Below, one piece after another: positions 18,772 to 27,366 of a DNA stretch of 64,000 nt. The notes beneath the pieces were generated by a model. The model worked only from the letters and a program-made list of their open reading frames with translations, made no database searches and was not told the origin of the DNA. Every line of letters starts with the position of its first letter. Position 1 is the stretch's first letter. The stretch comes from Cucumibacter marinus DSM 18995 (GTDB lineage Bacteria; Pseudomonadota; Alphaproteobacteria; Rhizobiales; Devosiaceae): positions 127,572 to 191,571 of the forward strand of contig NZ_KE386979.1 of assembly GCF_000429865.1 (NCBI RefSeq), written 5' to 3'. The position numbers and the translations under genes are program-made.

Positions 18772-19626
18772 TCAGCCCTCCCGCTGGCCGGCCACGGCGA
18801 TGAAAACGTCGTCCAGTCCGGCCTCGAGGGTATGGATCGACACCAGATCGGGCGATTTGAGCGCCGTGATGAAGTCGGGATCGTCCGCCATGCCAGCCAG
18901 CGGGAACCGTGCGTGGTCGAGGGTACCTTGCTTGCGCCATTTGACTTCGACCAGGGGCTCGCCGAAGCGGCGCATCAGATCGTCGGGAGATCCGGTCACG
19001 GGAATGCGCCCGTCGACCAGAAAGCCCACCCGATCGCAGATTTCGGCGGCCTCGGCCATGTTGTGCGTGGTGAGAAAGACCGTGCGGCCTTCTGATTTGA
19101 GGGTCTTGATGAGGTCGCGGGTGACGCGCGCGCGGGCGGGATCCTGGCCACTGGTCGGCTCGTCGAGAAACACAAGCTCGGGATCATTGACCAGGGCGCG
19201 GCAGAGATTGAGCCGCATCTTCATGCCCTTGGAAAAATCGGACACCCGCATGTCGGCCGCGTCCGACAGGTCGACCAGCGCCAGCAGATCATCCGGCGAG
19301 CGGGTGGTTCCTTCATAGAGGGCGCCAAACAGTGCAAGGTTCTCACGCGCGGTCAGCCGCAGATAAAGCGCGGGCAGTTCGAAGCTGACCCCGATACGGC
19401 CGTAATAGGATCTTTTGAGCGCATTGGCCGGCTGGCCGAGAATGGTGGCTTGGCCGGTGTAGCCGGGTTCGAGTCCGAGCAGAATGCGCTGGGTGGTCGA
19501 TTTGCCGGCACCCGATGGCCCCAGCAAGCCGTAGACCTCAGCCCTGCTGACTTGCAGAGACAGGCCGTGCAGCACGGGCGTCGCGCTGCCGGGAAAGGTG
19601 AAATTGAGGTTCTCGACCGAGATCAT
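18772..19626 (-). CDS. ABC transporter ATP-binding protein
   Basis: 284 residues from ATG 19626, which overlaps the TetR stop (ATGA). Walker A is GPSGAGKST (residues about 35-43), the signature is DFSKGMKMRLNLCRAL (a non-canonical SKGMK instead of LSGGQ, as in many ABC-2 exporters), Walker B is LVFLDEPTSGQDP, and the H-loop is TVFLTTHNMAEA. It powers the two permeases encoded immediately downstream. The C-terminal about 70 residues resemble the extra domain of drug-export ATPases. Confidence 0.95.
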   Translation of the reverse strand: MISVENLNFTFPGSATPVLHGLSLQVSRAEVYGLLGPSGAGKSTTQRILLGLEPGYTGQATILGQPANALKRSYYGRIGVSFELPALYLRLTARENLALFGALYEGTTRSPDDLLALVDLSDAADMRVSDFSKGMKMRLNLCRALVNDPELVFLDEPTSGQDPARARVTRDLIKTLKSEGRTVFLTTHNMAEAAEICDRVGFLVDGRIPVTGSPDDLMRRFGEPLVEVKWRKQGTLDHARFPLAGMADDPDFITALKSPDLVSIHTLEAGLDDVFIAVAGQREG

Positions 19627-20231
19627 CGGTTCGCTCCGATCAGGCGGGACACGAAATTGTCGCGCAAAAGGTCGACCGCCGCGCCATATTGCAGGTCGGT
19701 CAACATGGGCCGCTGGAGCCGCAGGCACACCAGCATCATGAGGATGGCGTCGAGGGCTTCGGGGTCGGCGCTGGCGACAAAGCCCTTCTCGACAAGGATG
19801 TCGCAAAAGCGCCTGAGGAAGGCGGCATCGGCCTCCTGATGGGCGGCCACCGCATCTTCGGGCAGGGCGCGCATGAGATATTCCATCTCGCCATGGGTAC
19901 CCAGAAGCTTCAGCAAGGGATCAGTCTCGACCTTGTCGACCAGGAGATCGAAGAACGAGGCCAATCGCGCTTCAGGGTCGCGGTCGCCTTCAACGAAATA
20001 GGCGAGCATGTCGCGCTTGTGTTTCTTGTCCTGGCGTTCCACCAGCGCGAGAAACAGGGCCTCCTTGGAGGGATAGAAGGCATAGAAGGAGCCCTTGGCG
20101 ATGCCGGCGCGCTGACAAAGGTCGGCGATGCGGGTGGCGCGCAATCCCTGTGTTCCGAACGCCTCGATCGCGACCTCAAGCAGGCGCTTCTCGATGCGGT
20201 TGCGTTCGATCTCGGAAAAGGCCTTGGGCAT
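19623..20231 (-). CDS. TetR-family transcriptional regulator
   Basis: 202 residues. The N-terminal HTH is classic: VAIEAFGTQGLRATRIADLC, then AGIAKGSFYAFYPSKEALFL. The C-terminal ligand-binding half is divergent. The gene is first in the operon with the ABC exporter, so it is likely an autorepressor relieved by the exported compound. An inverted repeat TCAATGAC/GTCATTGA lies in its promoter region. Confidence 0.93.
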   Translation of the reverse strand: MPKAFSEIERNRIEKRLLEVAIEAFGTQGLRATRIADLCQRAGIAKGSFYAFYPSKEALFLALVERQDKKHKRDMLAYFVEGDRDPEARLASFFDLLVDKVETDPLLKLLGTHGEMEYLMRALPEDAVAAHQEADAAFLRRFCDILVEKGFVASADPEALDAILMMLVCLRLQRPMLTDLQYGAAVDLLRDNFVSRLIGANR

Positions 20232-20302
20232 CGCATGCTCCTGACGGACCCGGTTTCAAGGCGGCTCACGGGCTCGCTGTGCCGATCCACCGCTTGGGCG
20301 CA

Positions 20303-20358
20303 ACGCTAGGTCGCGACGAGGTAATAGTCAATGACTGATTTTTTCATTGGGTCATTGA
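20303..20358 (-). promoter_or_regulatory. Promoter and candidate TetR operator of the exporter operon
   Basis: On the minus strand, TTGACT (complement of 20326-20331), a 17-nt spacer and TAGCGT (complement of 20303-20308) form a promoter ending about 70 nt before the TetR start. The inverted repeat TCAATGAC (20328-20335) and GTCATTGA (20351-20358), 15 nt apart, overlaps and extends upstream of the -35. Confidence 0.4.
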
Positions 20359-20764
20359 TTATATCTCGGGTCCCGATATGGGGATGCTGATCGGGGCCAT
20401 TTTGACGGTTTGGCGGGGGTTTGCGGGATTTGATGAGCTTGGGAGCCTGGACCGGGTCCCAACCGCCTTCCTGGCCATTCCGGACCAGCCCGCCGGCGCG
20501 AGGGAGTGAGAAGCGGTTGGCGCAGCCAAGCCGAGGCTCCGGTGGAGCCTTGGCAGCGCCCGAACACCCTGAGAGTGAGGAGCGGTCGGGCAACGCCTGA
20601 TCCAAAGGTCCGGTGGACCTTTGGAAGCGAAGGAACGCCTTGAGAGCTATGCTCGAAAGGCCGCTCGAAGGGTTGAACAGCTGCAATCTTCGCGCTGTCC
20701 CGGACTTGATCCGAGACTGCGAGCCGTCCTGCCAATCGATCCGGTGGATCGATTGGAGGTGAGC

Positions 20765-21356
20765 AGGCCATGAGAGCTACGCTCGAATGGCAGAATGCCC
20801 AAATGCAATCAGGCCCCGGCTCGGAGGCCGGGGCGGCGCGAGGCAATCAGCCCGCCGGCTTCAGGCAGTCAGAGAGCCGGGACCTCGATCGGGCTGGCAC
20901 GGGTTCAACCCGCCCCTCGGGGGAGAGGTCGATCCGAAGGATCGGGTGAGGGGGCCTTGGCTGAGGCAGAACAGAGCCCCTCACCCCAACCCTCTCTTCG
21001 GCGGGGAGAGGGAGCGCACGGTGCACCAACTCGCCGCCCCCGCATCCGAGCCCACCCGTTCGCTGCCACACTCTCCTTCGTCATGCTCGGGCAGCTTGCC
21101 GGCGTGAGGCAGTCAGATTCCCGAGCATCCATGATGAGATGACGCGCGGGAACCGCTCGTGACTCGTCAGTACCGCCGAACCACACGGGATGCCTCATGG
21201 ACCGTCGGGTCTTACTCGCCTCGCGCCGGCGGGCTGCCCGAGGGTGACGAGGGAGTTGAAGCAACCCCAAGCCTCACCCTGAGGTGCGAAGCGAAGCTGA
21301 GCCTCGAAGGGCGAGGGCGACAGATTCAAGCCATTCGAGCGTAGCTCTCATGGCCT
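20765..21356. repeat. 592-bp segment bounded by 26-bp perfect inverted repeats
   Basis: Positions 20765-20790 and 21331-21356 are exact reverse complements over 26 bp (AGGCCATGAGAGCTACGCTC at the start of the left arm). A third, imperfect copy lies at 20637-20660. The enclosed DNA has no credible ORF, so this could be a MITE-like element or a product of repeat shuffling. Confidence 0.55.
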
Positions 21357-21801
21357 TCCTACCTAAAGTCAGTCCACCGGACTGATTTTGCCTTTCGTGC
21401 CGGATCGAAGTTATCCCCGCCCTCTGCACTTCCCTTATCATCCCCGAACCAACCTGCAATTGAGCGTGGTCGCGACGAACGGTCAGGCAGGCCTGGGTCC
21501 GGGTTCCATGAGGGTCGCCTCAGGGAAGGCCAAAACTGCGCCGGAGCCGGCTGCCGTCAAGGCGGCGGTGTACTCTCGAAAGAGAGCGGGGATTGACCCC
21601 AGCCCGTTGACGCAGTCCAAGCCCAAAACCCCGGATGAGAGAGGCGCTGGCCGTCTCATTGTTTTAGTTTTGCGACGAGACGCCCAGCGCCTCTCTCCCG
21701 CTCTGCTCTTTGAAACTCGGAGACATCAGTCTGCCGGGCCTGTTGAGGTGGGCAGACGAAGCCAGGAAGCAGCGAATGGAGGAAAGCGATGCTCCACATA
21801 T

Positions 21802-21935
21802 CTTCGTCATGCTCGGGCTTGACCCGAGCATCCATGATGAGATGCCACGCGGGAGCCGCGTGCGACTAGTCAGTACCGCCAAACCACATGCGATGCCTCA
21901 TGGACCCTCGGGTCAAGCCCGAGGGTGACGACGAG
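21802..21935. repeat. Long palindromic intergenic element
   Basis: The left arm (TCATGCTCGGGCTTGACCCG, then AGCATCCATGATGAG) and right arm (CTCATGGACCCTCGGGTCAA, then GCCCGAGGGTGAC) are inverted copies around a roughly 60-bp centre. Each arm itself contains a CTCGGG/CCCGAG hairpin. A diverged copy with insertions lies at 21079-21258. The form resembles dispersed REP/MITE-like repeats of Hyphomicrobiales. Confidence 0.6.
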
Positions 21936-22025
21936 GGAAGTAGCGCCCAAATCTCCACCCTCACCCTGAGCTTGTCGAAGGGCGAGGGTGGAAGATGGAC
22001 CGGGTCTTCAAATCGAGACTGCCCG

Positions 22026-22538
22026 CTAGTTCATCCAGCCGAGATAGCCTTCGAGGTCGATGGCGCGGCGGGCGGTGGTATCGAGCATGCAGGAGCCGTA
22101 AAAGATCGAGCGGATCGTGCCTTCGCGCCAGAAGGTGTATTCGAAGGCGCAAGTCTCGTCGCGGTAGTCAATCCATTTGCGCTGGGCCTCGCGCAGGGCG
22201 GTGAAGCTTTCCTCATCAATACTGTCGCGCAGCGCTGCATAATGGGCGTTCAGCTGCTCATCCCACCAGATGCGTTCACGCGCCATGCATTGGGACATGC
22301 CGATGGTCGTGCCGCCTTCGGGGGTGCCCATGCAGGTATCGGACGCGGCGCCGATGCAGTCGGGCAGTGTCTTTGCCGGTGTGGTCTCGAGATCGCCCAT
22401 GGCGGCGCGGATGGGCTCGAGGCAGGCGTCCATGAGCGCGGCATCGTCCGGTGTGTAGGTGAGTTCCTGCGCCGGGGCGATGCCCGGGAGACCGAAGGTA
22501 GTCAGTGTGATGAAGGTGGCGAGTGCCAGGTGTTTCAT
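22026..22538 (-). CDS. LprI/DUF1311-family secreted protein
   Basis: 170 residues. A signal peptide (LALATFITLTTFGLPGIAPA) precedes a DUF1311 domain with the characteristic C-terminal pattern LREAQRKWIDYRDETCAFEY and conserved cysteines (CLEP, DCIG, TCMG, CMARE, TCAF, SCML), likely disulfide-bonded. Some members of the family inhibit lysozyme; the role here is not established. It overlaps the end of the DUF599 gene by 4 nt (ATGA), so the two are translationally coupled. Confidence 0.88.
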   Translation of the reverse strand: MKHLALATFITLTTFGLPGIAPAQELTYTPDDAALMDACLEPIRAAMGDLETTPAKTLPDCIGAASDTCMGTPEGGTTIGMSQCMARERIWWDEQLNAHYAALRDSIDEESFTALREAQRKWIDYRDETCAFEYTFWREGTIRSIFYGSCMLDTTARRAIDLEGYLGWMN

Positions 22539-23230
22539 TCGGATCGGCCCTGTTTATGGGGTGCCTGGGCGGGCATATCGGCGACGACCTTGCGCGCCCG
22601 TGAGAAATATTCGCGATGCAGGAGCATGAAGATCGTGGCGGCGGTGACCGCGATCGCTGCCCAGCTCGAAACGAACCAAGCGACCATGGGAATGGCGAAA
22701 TAGTAGGCGCGGATGCCGGCATTGAACCGGCCGGCGGCAATGGCATTGATCCGCGCAATGGCTTCGACATGTTCGGGCGTGGCCGGATCGCGGTGGTCGA
22801 GCGCGCCGAGCAGGATGCAGAAATGATTGAACTGCCTGAGCGCGAGAGTGAAGGCCAGGAAGGCGGAGACGAAGAGCACAAGCATCAGGATGTTGTGCAA
22901 TTGCAGGTCGGTCTCCGAATAATGCGTGCCGAAAGTGATGGTCGAGATGGCAGGGGCGAATTGGGGCAACTGGCCGATCACCGTGAACAGGGCAAGGATC
23001 AGAAGCGCCGTGGTCGAGGCGAAGAACGAAACCGAACTCATGATATTGCCCGACAGGATGCCATCGAGCGGGGTGTCGCGGCGGCTCGCCTGATAGACCC
23101 ATTCGATGCGCCTTGCGTTCATCAGTTCGGAGAGCGACGGCCGCCAGGCGTCAAGCACGCTGGCGGCAAGGCCATAGAGATAAAGCGCAATCAGCGGCAA
23201 GGCCGAAGAGAACAGCGCGAACCAGTTCAT
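22535..23230 (-). CDS. DUF599 membrane protein
   Basis: 231 residues from the ATG at 23230; a longer open frame to 23362 has no supporting start signal. Four hydrophobic segments, and the family signature around MNARRIEWVYQASRRDTPLD and GILSGNIMSSVSFFASTTAL. DUF599 proteins are inner-membrane proteins of unknown function common in Alphaproteobacteria. It is transcribed with the DUF1311 gene. Confidence 0.88.
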   Translation of the reverse strand: MNWFALFSSALPLIALYLYGLAASVLDAWRPSLSELMNARRIEWVYQASRRDTPLDGILSGNIMSSVSFFASTTALLILALFTVIGQLPQFAPAISTITFGTHYSETDLQLHNILMLVLFVSAFLAFTLALRQFNHFCILLGALDHRDPATPEHVEAIARINAIAAGRFNAGIRAYYFAIPMVAWFVSSWAAIAVTAATIFMLLHREYFSRARKVVADMPAQAPHKQGRSE

Positions 23231-23371
23231 ACTCGTCGTGACCCCCCTTGTCTGTGCCGCCAGCATAGACAGGCGCGCGCCGGCTGGCGAGACGGACAGG
23301 GCCGACGCGTGAGCAGAACGGGTATGCACGGGGCGGGTGAGATACCCCGCACCCGGCAGCACACAGGCAGA

Positions 23372-24409
23372 TCAGATGGTGCGAGGATATTGACGATGGA
23401 GCGCCTCGATCTCGCCGAGCACCTCGTCGGACAAGGTGAGATCAGCCGCGCCGATATCAGTCTTGAGCTGTTCCATCGAAGTGGCGCCAATGATGACGGA
23501 CGCCATGAAGGGCCGGGTCAGGCAGAAGGCGATGGCGAGCTGCGAAATATCGAGGCCGTGCCTTTTCGCCAGGTCGATATAGGCGCGAATGGGCGGGCTC
23601 GAATACTCCGAAGTGCGGTAGCTGGCGCCGATAATGGCACCGCGTGTGCCTTCGGGCAGGGCGCCGTCGAGGTATTTTCCGGTGATGGCGCCGGCGCCGA
23701 GGGGCGAATAGGCCAGCAGGCCGACATCTTCCATGTGCCCCAGTTCGGCGAGGTCATGGTCATATTCGCGGCGCAGCAGGTTGTATTCGTTCTGGATCGA
23801 GGCGCAGCGCGGCAGGCCGTGTTGTTCGGCCAGCTTGAGGAAGTGCATCACGCCCCAGGCGGATTCGTTGGAGACGCCAAAGGCGCGGATCTTGCCGGCA
23901 TCGACCAGTTCGCCCATGGCCTCGAGGGTCTCGAGCATCATCGGGATTTCGACATCGCGGTCGATACGCTCGGGGTGGTAGTCCCAGCCGCCCTCGAAAT
24001 GATAGTGCCCGCGGCGCGGCCAGTGGATCTGATAGAGATCGATATAGTCTGTCTTGAGGCGCTTGAGCGAAGCATCGACCGCCGCATGGACATTGGCCTT
24101 GTCGATCTTGGCGCCCTGACGAACCCAGCGCATGCCGCCGCCGACAACCTTGGTGGCGAGCACCACCCTGTCGCGGTTCTGGCGCGCGTTGAACCAGGTG
24201 CCGATGATCTCTTCGGTCCGACCATAGGTCTCCGGGGAGGTCGGCACCGCATACATCTCGGCGGTATCGAAGAAGTTAATGTCCCGGTCGAGCGCGTAGT
24301 CCATCTGTTCATGGCCTTCCGCCTCGGAGTTCTGGCGGCCCCAGGTCATGGTGCCGAGGCAGATTTCGCTAACGGTTATGCCGGTGCGGCCCAGAAGGTT
24401 GTGTCGCAT
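23372..24409 (-). CDS. Aldo/keto reductase (Tas-like)
   Basis: 345 residues, a complete TIM-barrel aldo/keto reductase. Markers are the N-terminal LGRTGITVSEICLGTMTWG, FDTAEMYAVPTSPETYGRTE (catalytic Asp and Tyr), LATKVVGGG (catalytic Lys) and IHWPRRG (catalytic His), and the C-terminal VIIGATSMEQLKTDIGA (NADP-binding). It resembles the Tas/YajO-type subgroup more than sugar reductases. It reduces carbonyl substrates with NADPH in the cytosol; the substrate is unknown. Monocistronic. Confidence 0.93.
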   Translation of the reverse strand: MRHNLLGRTGITVSEICLGTMTWGRQNSEAEGHEQMDYALDRDINFFDTAEMYAVPTSPETYGRTEEIIGTWFNARQNRDRVVLATKVVGGGMRWVRQGAKIDKANVHAAVDASLKRLKTDYIDLYQIHWPRRGHYHFEGGWDYHPERIDRDVEIPMMLETLEAMGELVDAGKIRAFGVSNESAWGVMHFLKLAEQHGLPRCASIQNEYNLLRREYDHDLAELGHMEDVGLLAYSPLGAGAITGKYLDGALPEGTRGAIIGASYRTSEYSSPPIRAYIDLAKRHGLDISQLAIAFCLTRPFMASVIIGATSMEQLKTDIGAADLTLSDEVLGEIEALHRQYPRTI

Positions 24410-24597
24410 GATGAGCTCCGTAAGTCATGATTTGCCGCCGAACGGCAGCCTGTAGAATCTGGCATTGGTGAAAAGGGACGGGCGTTTCCCGCCGGGATGG
24501 GATTGTTTCCACATCATCCTAGACCGGCCCAAGCCCTTGGAAAAAGGGGGCTTGGAGGAATGGGCCAAGTTTTTTCCCGAATTTCCGTCACAAACCC

Positions 24598-24626
24598 TTC
24601 ACAACCGGAACGATCCGGCCTATATA
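24598..24626 (+). promoter_or_regulatory. Promoter upstream of the initiator tRNA
   Basis: TTCACA (24598-24603), a 17-nt spacer and TATATA (24621-24626) form a good sigma-70-type promoter about 110 nt before the tRNA. A hairpin with arms GATGAC (24707-24712) and GTCATC (24732-24737) ends 7 nt before the mature tRNA and may guide 5' processing. Apart from these I see nothing else in 24410-24744. Confidence 0.5.
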
Positions 24627-24744
24627 CCGCTCCGCGTGGTCACGCCACGTCCTGCCGGCCGGTCCACGGAAACGCTGCGACCGGCCTTATTGCGGCAACG
24701 AACACAGATGACGGCCCGACAAGCGGCCACAGTCATCTTCTTGG

Positions 24745-24822
<78 letters not shown>

Positions 24823-24851
24823 AAATATTCGCAATTACAAGATCTTAAGAT

Positions 24852-24879
24852 GCCCAGCTAGCGCTGGGCTTTCTTGTTT
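24852..24879 (+). terminator. Rho-independent terminator after tRNA-fMet
   Basis: GCCCAGC (24852-24858) pairs with GCTGGGC (24863-24869) around a 4-nt loop, followed by TTTCTTGTTT. Confidence 0.85.
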
Positions 24880-25115
24880 CTGGTAGTCAATTGCCACTAA
24901 TAGCCACCGGGTCTGACATTCAATCAATGTCAGGCGGACGTGTGTCGCGCGGCAGCAGAATTGGAGACCTCCTGATCGCAGTGCAGCGTTGGCAACGCGT
25001 CTGCAAGCATGTGTCCGGTGATGGGCTGTGCGAGCGTTTCCGTGTCCGGCTCAGCCAGCCGGCAAGCAATGTACTTTCTTTATCGCGATCATCGGGAGGC
25101 GCCGGCCTCCAACCG

Positions 25116-25129
25116 TTGACCCACATCAA
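25116..25129 (+). promoter_or_regulatory. FNR/FixK-type box upstream of the universal stress protein gene
   Basis: TTGACCCACATCAA matches the TTGAT-N4-ATCAA FNR consensus at nine of ten fixed positions and the FixK core TTGA-N6-TCAA fully. Its centre is about 61 bp before the start codon at 25184, as expected if transcription starts about 20 nt upstream of the ATG with the box at -41.5. Nothing else is evident in 24880-25115. Confidence 0.65.
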
Positions 25130-25183
25130 GGCCCCGATGTCCTGGGCGCAGCTATCCTGGAACTAGACGAAAGGAGGAGCAGC

Positions 25184-25705
25184 ATGCCCAAAAAGATTTT
25201 GGTAGCCACGGATGGTTCGGAAACTGGAGGACGCGCGCTCGCGTTTGCGTCGGAGATTTCAAGCAAGATCGGTGGGGACCTCACCATTGTGCACGTGCTC
25301 ATGCATGGGAAGCCGGCTGAGGATCTGACGCGTCTCGCGCAAGTGGAACATGTCATCGACACGAAGGTCCGCCCGATCATCCCGAATGAGCTCAACATGC
25401 CAGTGGACCTCAGGAAAATTCTTTCCCATCCCGAGGTGGACCAGGCGCGCGCCGTGGCGGAAATCGGCGACTACGTGATTCACAACGCTCGGCGGGCTGC
25501 CGAGGAAGCCGGAGCCAGGAATGTCCAGACAATGCTCGAAGACGGGGACTACGCCGACGCGATTCTCGATGTCGCGTCCGATCTTGGCGTGGACCTGATC
25601 GTCATGGGCCGCCGGGGCCTGGGACGCATCAGCTCTGTTGTTCTGGGCAGCGTGTCGAACAAGGTCCTCCAGCATGCGGACTGTGATGTGGCGGTCGTCA
25701 GATAG
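25184..25705 (+). CDS. Universal stress protein (UspA family)
   Basis: 173 residues from ATG 25184, with an excellent ribosome-binding site (AAAGGAGGA, 25170-25178); the open frame extends to 25028 without support. A single Usp domain: KKILVATDGSETGGRALAFA at the start and the ATP-binding motif GRRGLGRISSVVLGSVSN (G-x2-G-x9-GS type) near the end. Such proteins help survival under low oxygen or energy stress. The FNR/FixK-type box upstream and the adjacent nqr operon suggest oxygen-responsive control. It converges on the CBS-domain gene. Confidence 0.94.
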   Translation: MPKKILVATDGSETGGRALAFASEISSKIGGDLTIVHVLMHGKPAEDLTRLAQVEHVIDTKVRPIIPNELNMPVDLRKILSHPEVDQARAVAEIGDYVIHNARRAAEEAGARNVQTMLEDGDYADAILDVASDLGVDLIVMGRRGLGRISSVVLGSVSNKVLQHADCDVAVVR

Positions 25706-25841
25706 GCCCCAAAGCCATGCTTTTCAGGGTCATCGACCTGGTCCGGCTCATGGGATGGACTCATTGCGGCGGTATCGGCCCTTGCCGGATTGGAAGTTCG
25801 CGTCGGTCTCCGCCTCGATGGCGGCAGGTCGCCCGCGTCGA

Positions 25842-26237
25842 TCAAGACGGTGACAGGAAGGCCCGCAGGAGGTCTGATCGGCTGATCACGCCCACCAGGC
25901 TGGTTTCGCTCATCACCGGGAACATCCGATAGGGTGATGCAATAAACCGCTCGGCAGCCGACACGATATCGAGCGAAGGATCGAGGGTTTCGGGATCAGC
26001 GGTCATGTAGCGCTCAACAGCACCGCCCCATTGTGCGTAGTAGGCGGCGTTGAGCGCCGCCTTGAAGCAATCCTTCTTGGTCAGGATCCCGACAAGCGCA
26101 TCGGATTCATCGACGACAGGCGCCCCCGCATAGCCACGATCAACAAGAAACCGTGCCGCCTGGCCGATTTCCATATCGGGGGGCAGGGTGGCGAACTCCC
26201 TGACCATGAAGTTCTCGATAATAAGGTTGGTTGTCAT
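25842..26237 (-). CDS. CBS-domain protein, last gene of the nqr operon
   Basis: 131 residues from ATG 26237; the ATG overlaps the TGA of nqrM (ATGA), tying it to the nqr operon. Two CBS motifs: residues about 8-60 (TLPPDMEIGQAARFLVDRGY, then PVVDESDALVGILTKKD) and 75-128 (DIVSAAERFIASPYRMFPVM, then LVGVISRSDLLRA). CBS pairs bind adenine nucleotides or NAD(H) and sense cell energy state. A stand-alone CBS protein co-translated with NQR may tune the complex; this is inference. Confidence 0.88.
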   Translation of the reverse strand: MTTNLIIENFMVREFATLPPDMEIGQAARFLVDRGYAGAPVVDESDALVGILTKKDCFKAALNAAYYAQWGGAVERYMTADPETLDPSLDIVSAAERFIASPYRMFPVMSETSLVGVISRSDLLRAFLSPS

Positions 26238-26401
26238 GGCGTCTCGCCCTCTGACCTGCGGGTGCATGCTGCGCAGTCGATGCCCTTGATGCAGTCTGCG
26301 CCGCCACACGAGCCTTTGATCGGTGCCCGTCCGGCCATCACGCCGATGGCCAGCCCGCCAAAGGCCAGAAGAAAAACGGCAAATGCCAAAACGAACTGCA
26401 T
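26234..26401 (-). CDS. nqrM: NQR maturation protein NqrM (55 residues)
   Basis: Small ORF. One N-terminal membrane helix (FVLAFAVFLLAFGGLAIGVM) is followed by a Cys-rich tail KGSCGGADCIKGIDCAAC with four cysteines (C32, C37, C43, C46). This matches NqrM (DUF539), which is required to assemble the Cys-ligated iron centre between NqrD and NqrE. Good ribosome-binding site AGGAGG before ATG 26401. It lies 9 nt after apbE, as in known nqrABCDEF-apbE-nqrM operons, and its stop overlaps the CBS gene start. Confidence 0.92.
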   Translation of the reverse strand: MQFVLAFAVFLLAFGGLAIGVMAGRAPIKGSCGGADCIKGIDCAACTRRSEGETP

Positions 26402-26410
26402 AGTCGCCTC

Positions 26411-27364
26411 CTAACCCAACACCGATTCAGCAAACCGGCCCGTCATCACCGGGCGCAGGACCGTACCGTCGCGCATGAACAAGAGTGCATCGAGGCCAAT
26501 GGCTTCGGCCGTCTCGAATGCCGCTTCGGGGGGCATGGCCATCAGCGCCGTGGCCCAGCCGTCGGCGATTGTCGCATCGTCCGCCAGGACCGACACGGTG
26601 ACCATTTTGCCGCCTGCCGGACTGCCGGTGTGCGGATCGACAATATGGCTCACCATGTTGCCGTTGCGGCCATAGCTCTGTGCTGAAATCCCGGACGTTG
26701 CGATGGCCTTGCGGTCCAATCTGACCACGAGGGGGAACTGGCCGGCAAGGCTTTCCACGGCCACCTGCCAATCGCGGCCATCGGGGTGGCGCCCGCTCGC
26801 CCGGAGCTCGCCACCCAGATCCAGCAGGAAATCGCTGATGCCCTGCTTTTCGAGATCGGCCACCATTCTGTCCACGGCATGACCTTTGGCGATGCCACAC
26901 AGATCGAGGCTCAGGCGCGCATCGGCCTTTCGGACCGTCCCGGCAGCGATGTCGATTTGCTCGAAGGCCCCCCAGGCCCCCGCACGGATGGGCCCGAAGC
27001 CGAAACGGTGGACCAGGGGACCGATGGTGGGATCGAACGCGCCGCCGCTCGCCGCGGCGATCTCAAGCCCTTTGCCCAGGACCGTTGTCAGATCGGCCGA
27101 CACCGGCACCCAGTCAGAGGTGTCGGCGCGATTGAAGCTCGAGAGCTCGCTGTCAGAGCGGAAGGGCGAAAACCCGGCATCGACCTGCGAAATGATCGCT
27201 CTCAATCCCGATACATCGATCTCCGTGCCCATGGGCAGCGCGAGCCGCCAATAGGTGCCGAACGCATTACCGCCGAGGACCGAGATTGCGTTCGAGGCAT
27301 GGCCCGGGCTCGGCGAAAGTGCAGCGGCTCCGGAGAGGGCGAGGAAGGTGCGTCGGGTAAACAT
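26411..27364 (-). CDS. apbE: FAD:protein FMN transferase
   Basis: 317 residues from ATG 27364. The N-terminus carries a twin-arginine-type signal (FTRRTFLALSGAAALSPSPG), placing the enzyme in the periplasm. The ApbE domain includes GTYWRLALP, the SELSSFNR segment, GAFDPTIGPLV, LDLCGIAKGHAVDRM, LDLGGELRASGRHPDGRDW and the metal-binding DDATIADGWATALM. It transfers FMN from FAD to a Thr in the S/T-GAT motif; the target here is NqrC. It starts 2 nt after nqrF. Confidence 0.95.
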   Translation of the reverse strand: MFTRRTFLALSGAAALSPSPGHASNAISVLGGNAFGTYWRLALPMGTEIDVSGLRAIISQVDAGFSPFRSDSELSSFNRADTSDWVPVSADLTTVLGKGLEIAAASGGAFDPTIGPLVHRFGFGPIRAGAWGAFEQIDIAAGTVRKADARLSLDLCGIAKGHAVDRMVADLEKQGISDFLLDLGGELRASGRHPDGRDWQVAVESLAGQFPLVVRLDRKAIATSGISAQSYGRNGNMVSHIVDPHTGSPAGGKMVTVSVLADDATIADGWATALMAMPPEAAFETAEAIGLDALLFMRDGTVLRPVMTGRFAESVLG

Positions 27365-27366
27365 GG

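Larger units (their letters stand above)
20487..21990. repeat. Gene-free mosaic of short and palindromic repeats
   Basis: About 1.7 kb (20360-22025) holds no gene I can support. It contains five copies of a roughly 20-bp unit of the form GCCGGCGYGAGGCAGTCAG (near 20488, 20832, 20851, 21095, and inverted at 21212), two copies of a 130-180 bp palindromic element (21079-21258 and 21802-21935), a 26-bp perfect inverted pair (20765/21331), and GAAGGGCGAGGG-type ends near 21310 and 21977. The short unit appears to have been inserted into both arms of the 21079 palindrome. The small ORFs here have no codon structure. Confidence 0.75.

Noticed and set aside
20360-22025. CRISPR array
   Set aside because: Repeats vary in length, orientation and spacing, spacers are not regular, and no cas gene is nearby.
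22616-24430. 604-residue plus-strand ORF
   Set aside because: It mirrors the DUF599 and aldo/keto reductase genes on the other strand; long antisense ORFs are expected in high-GC DNA.
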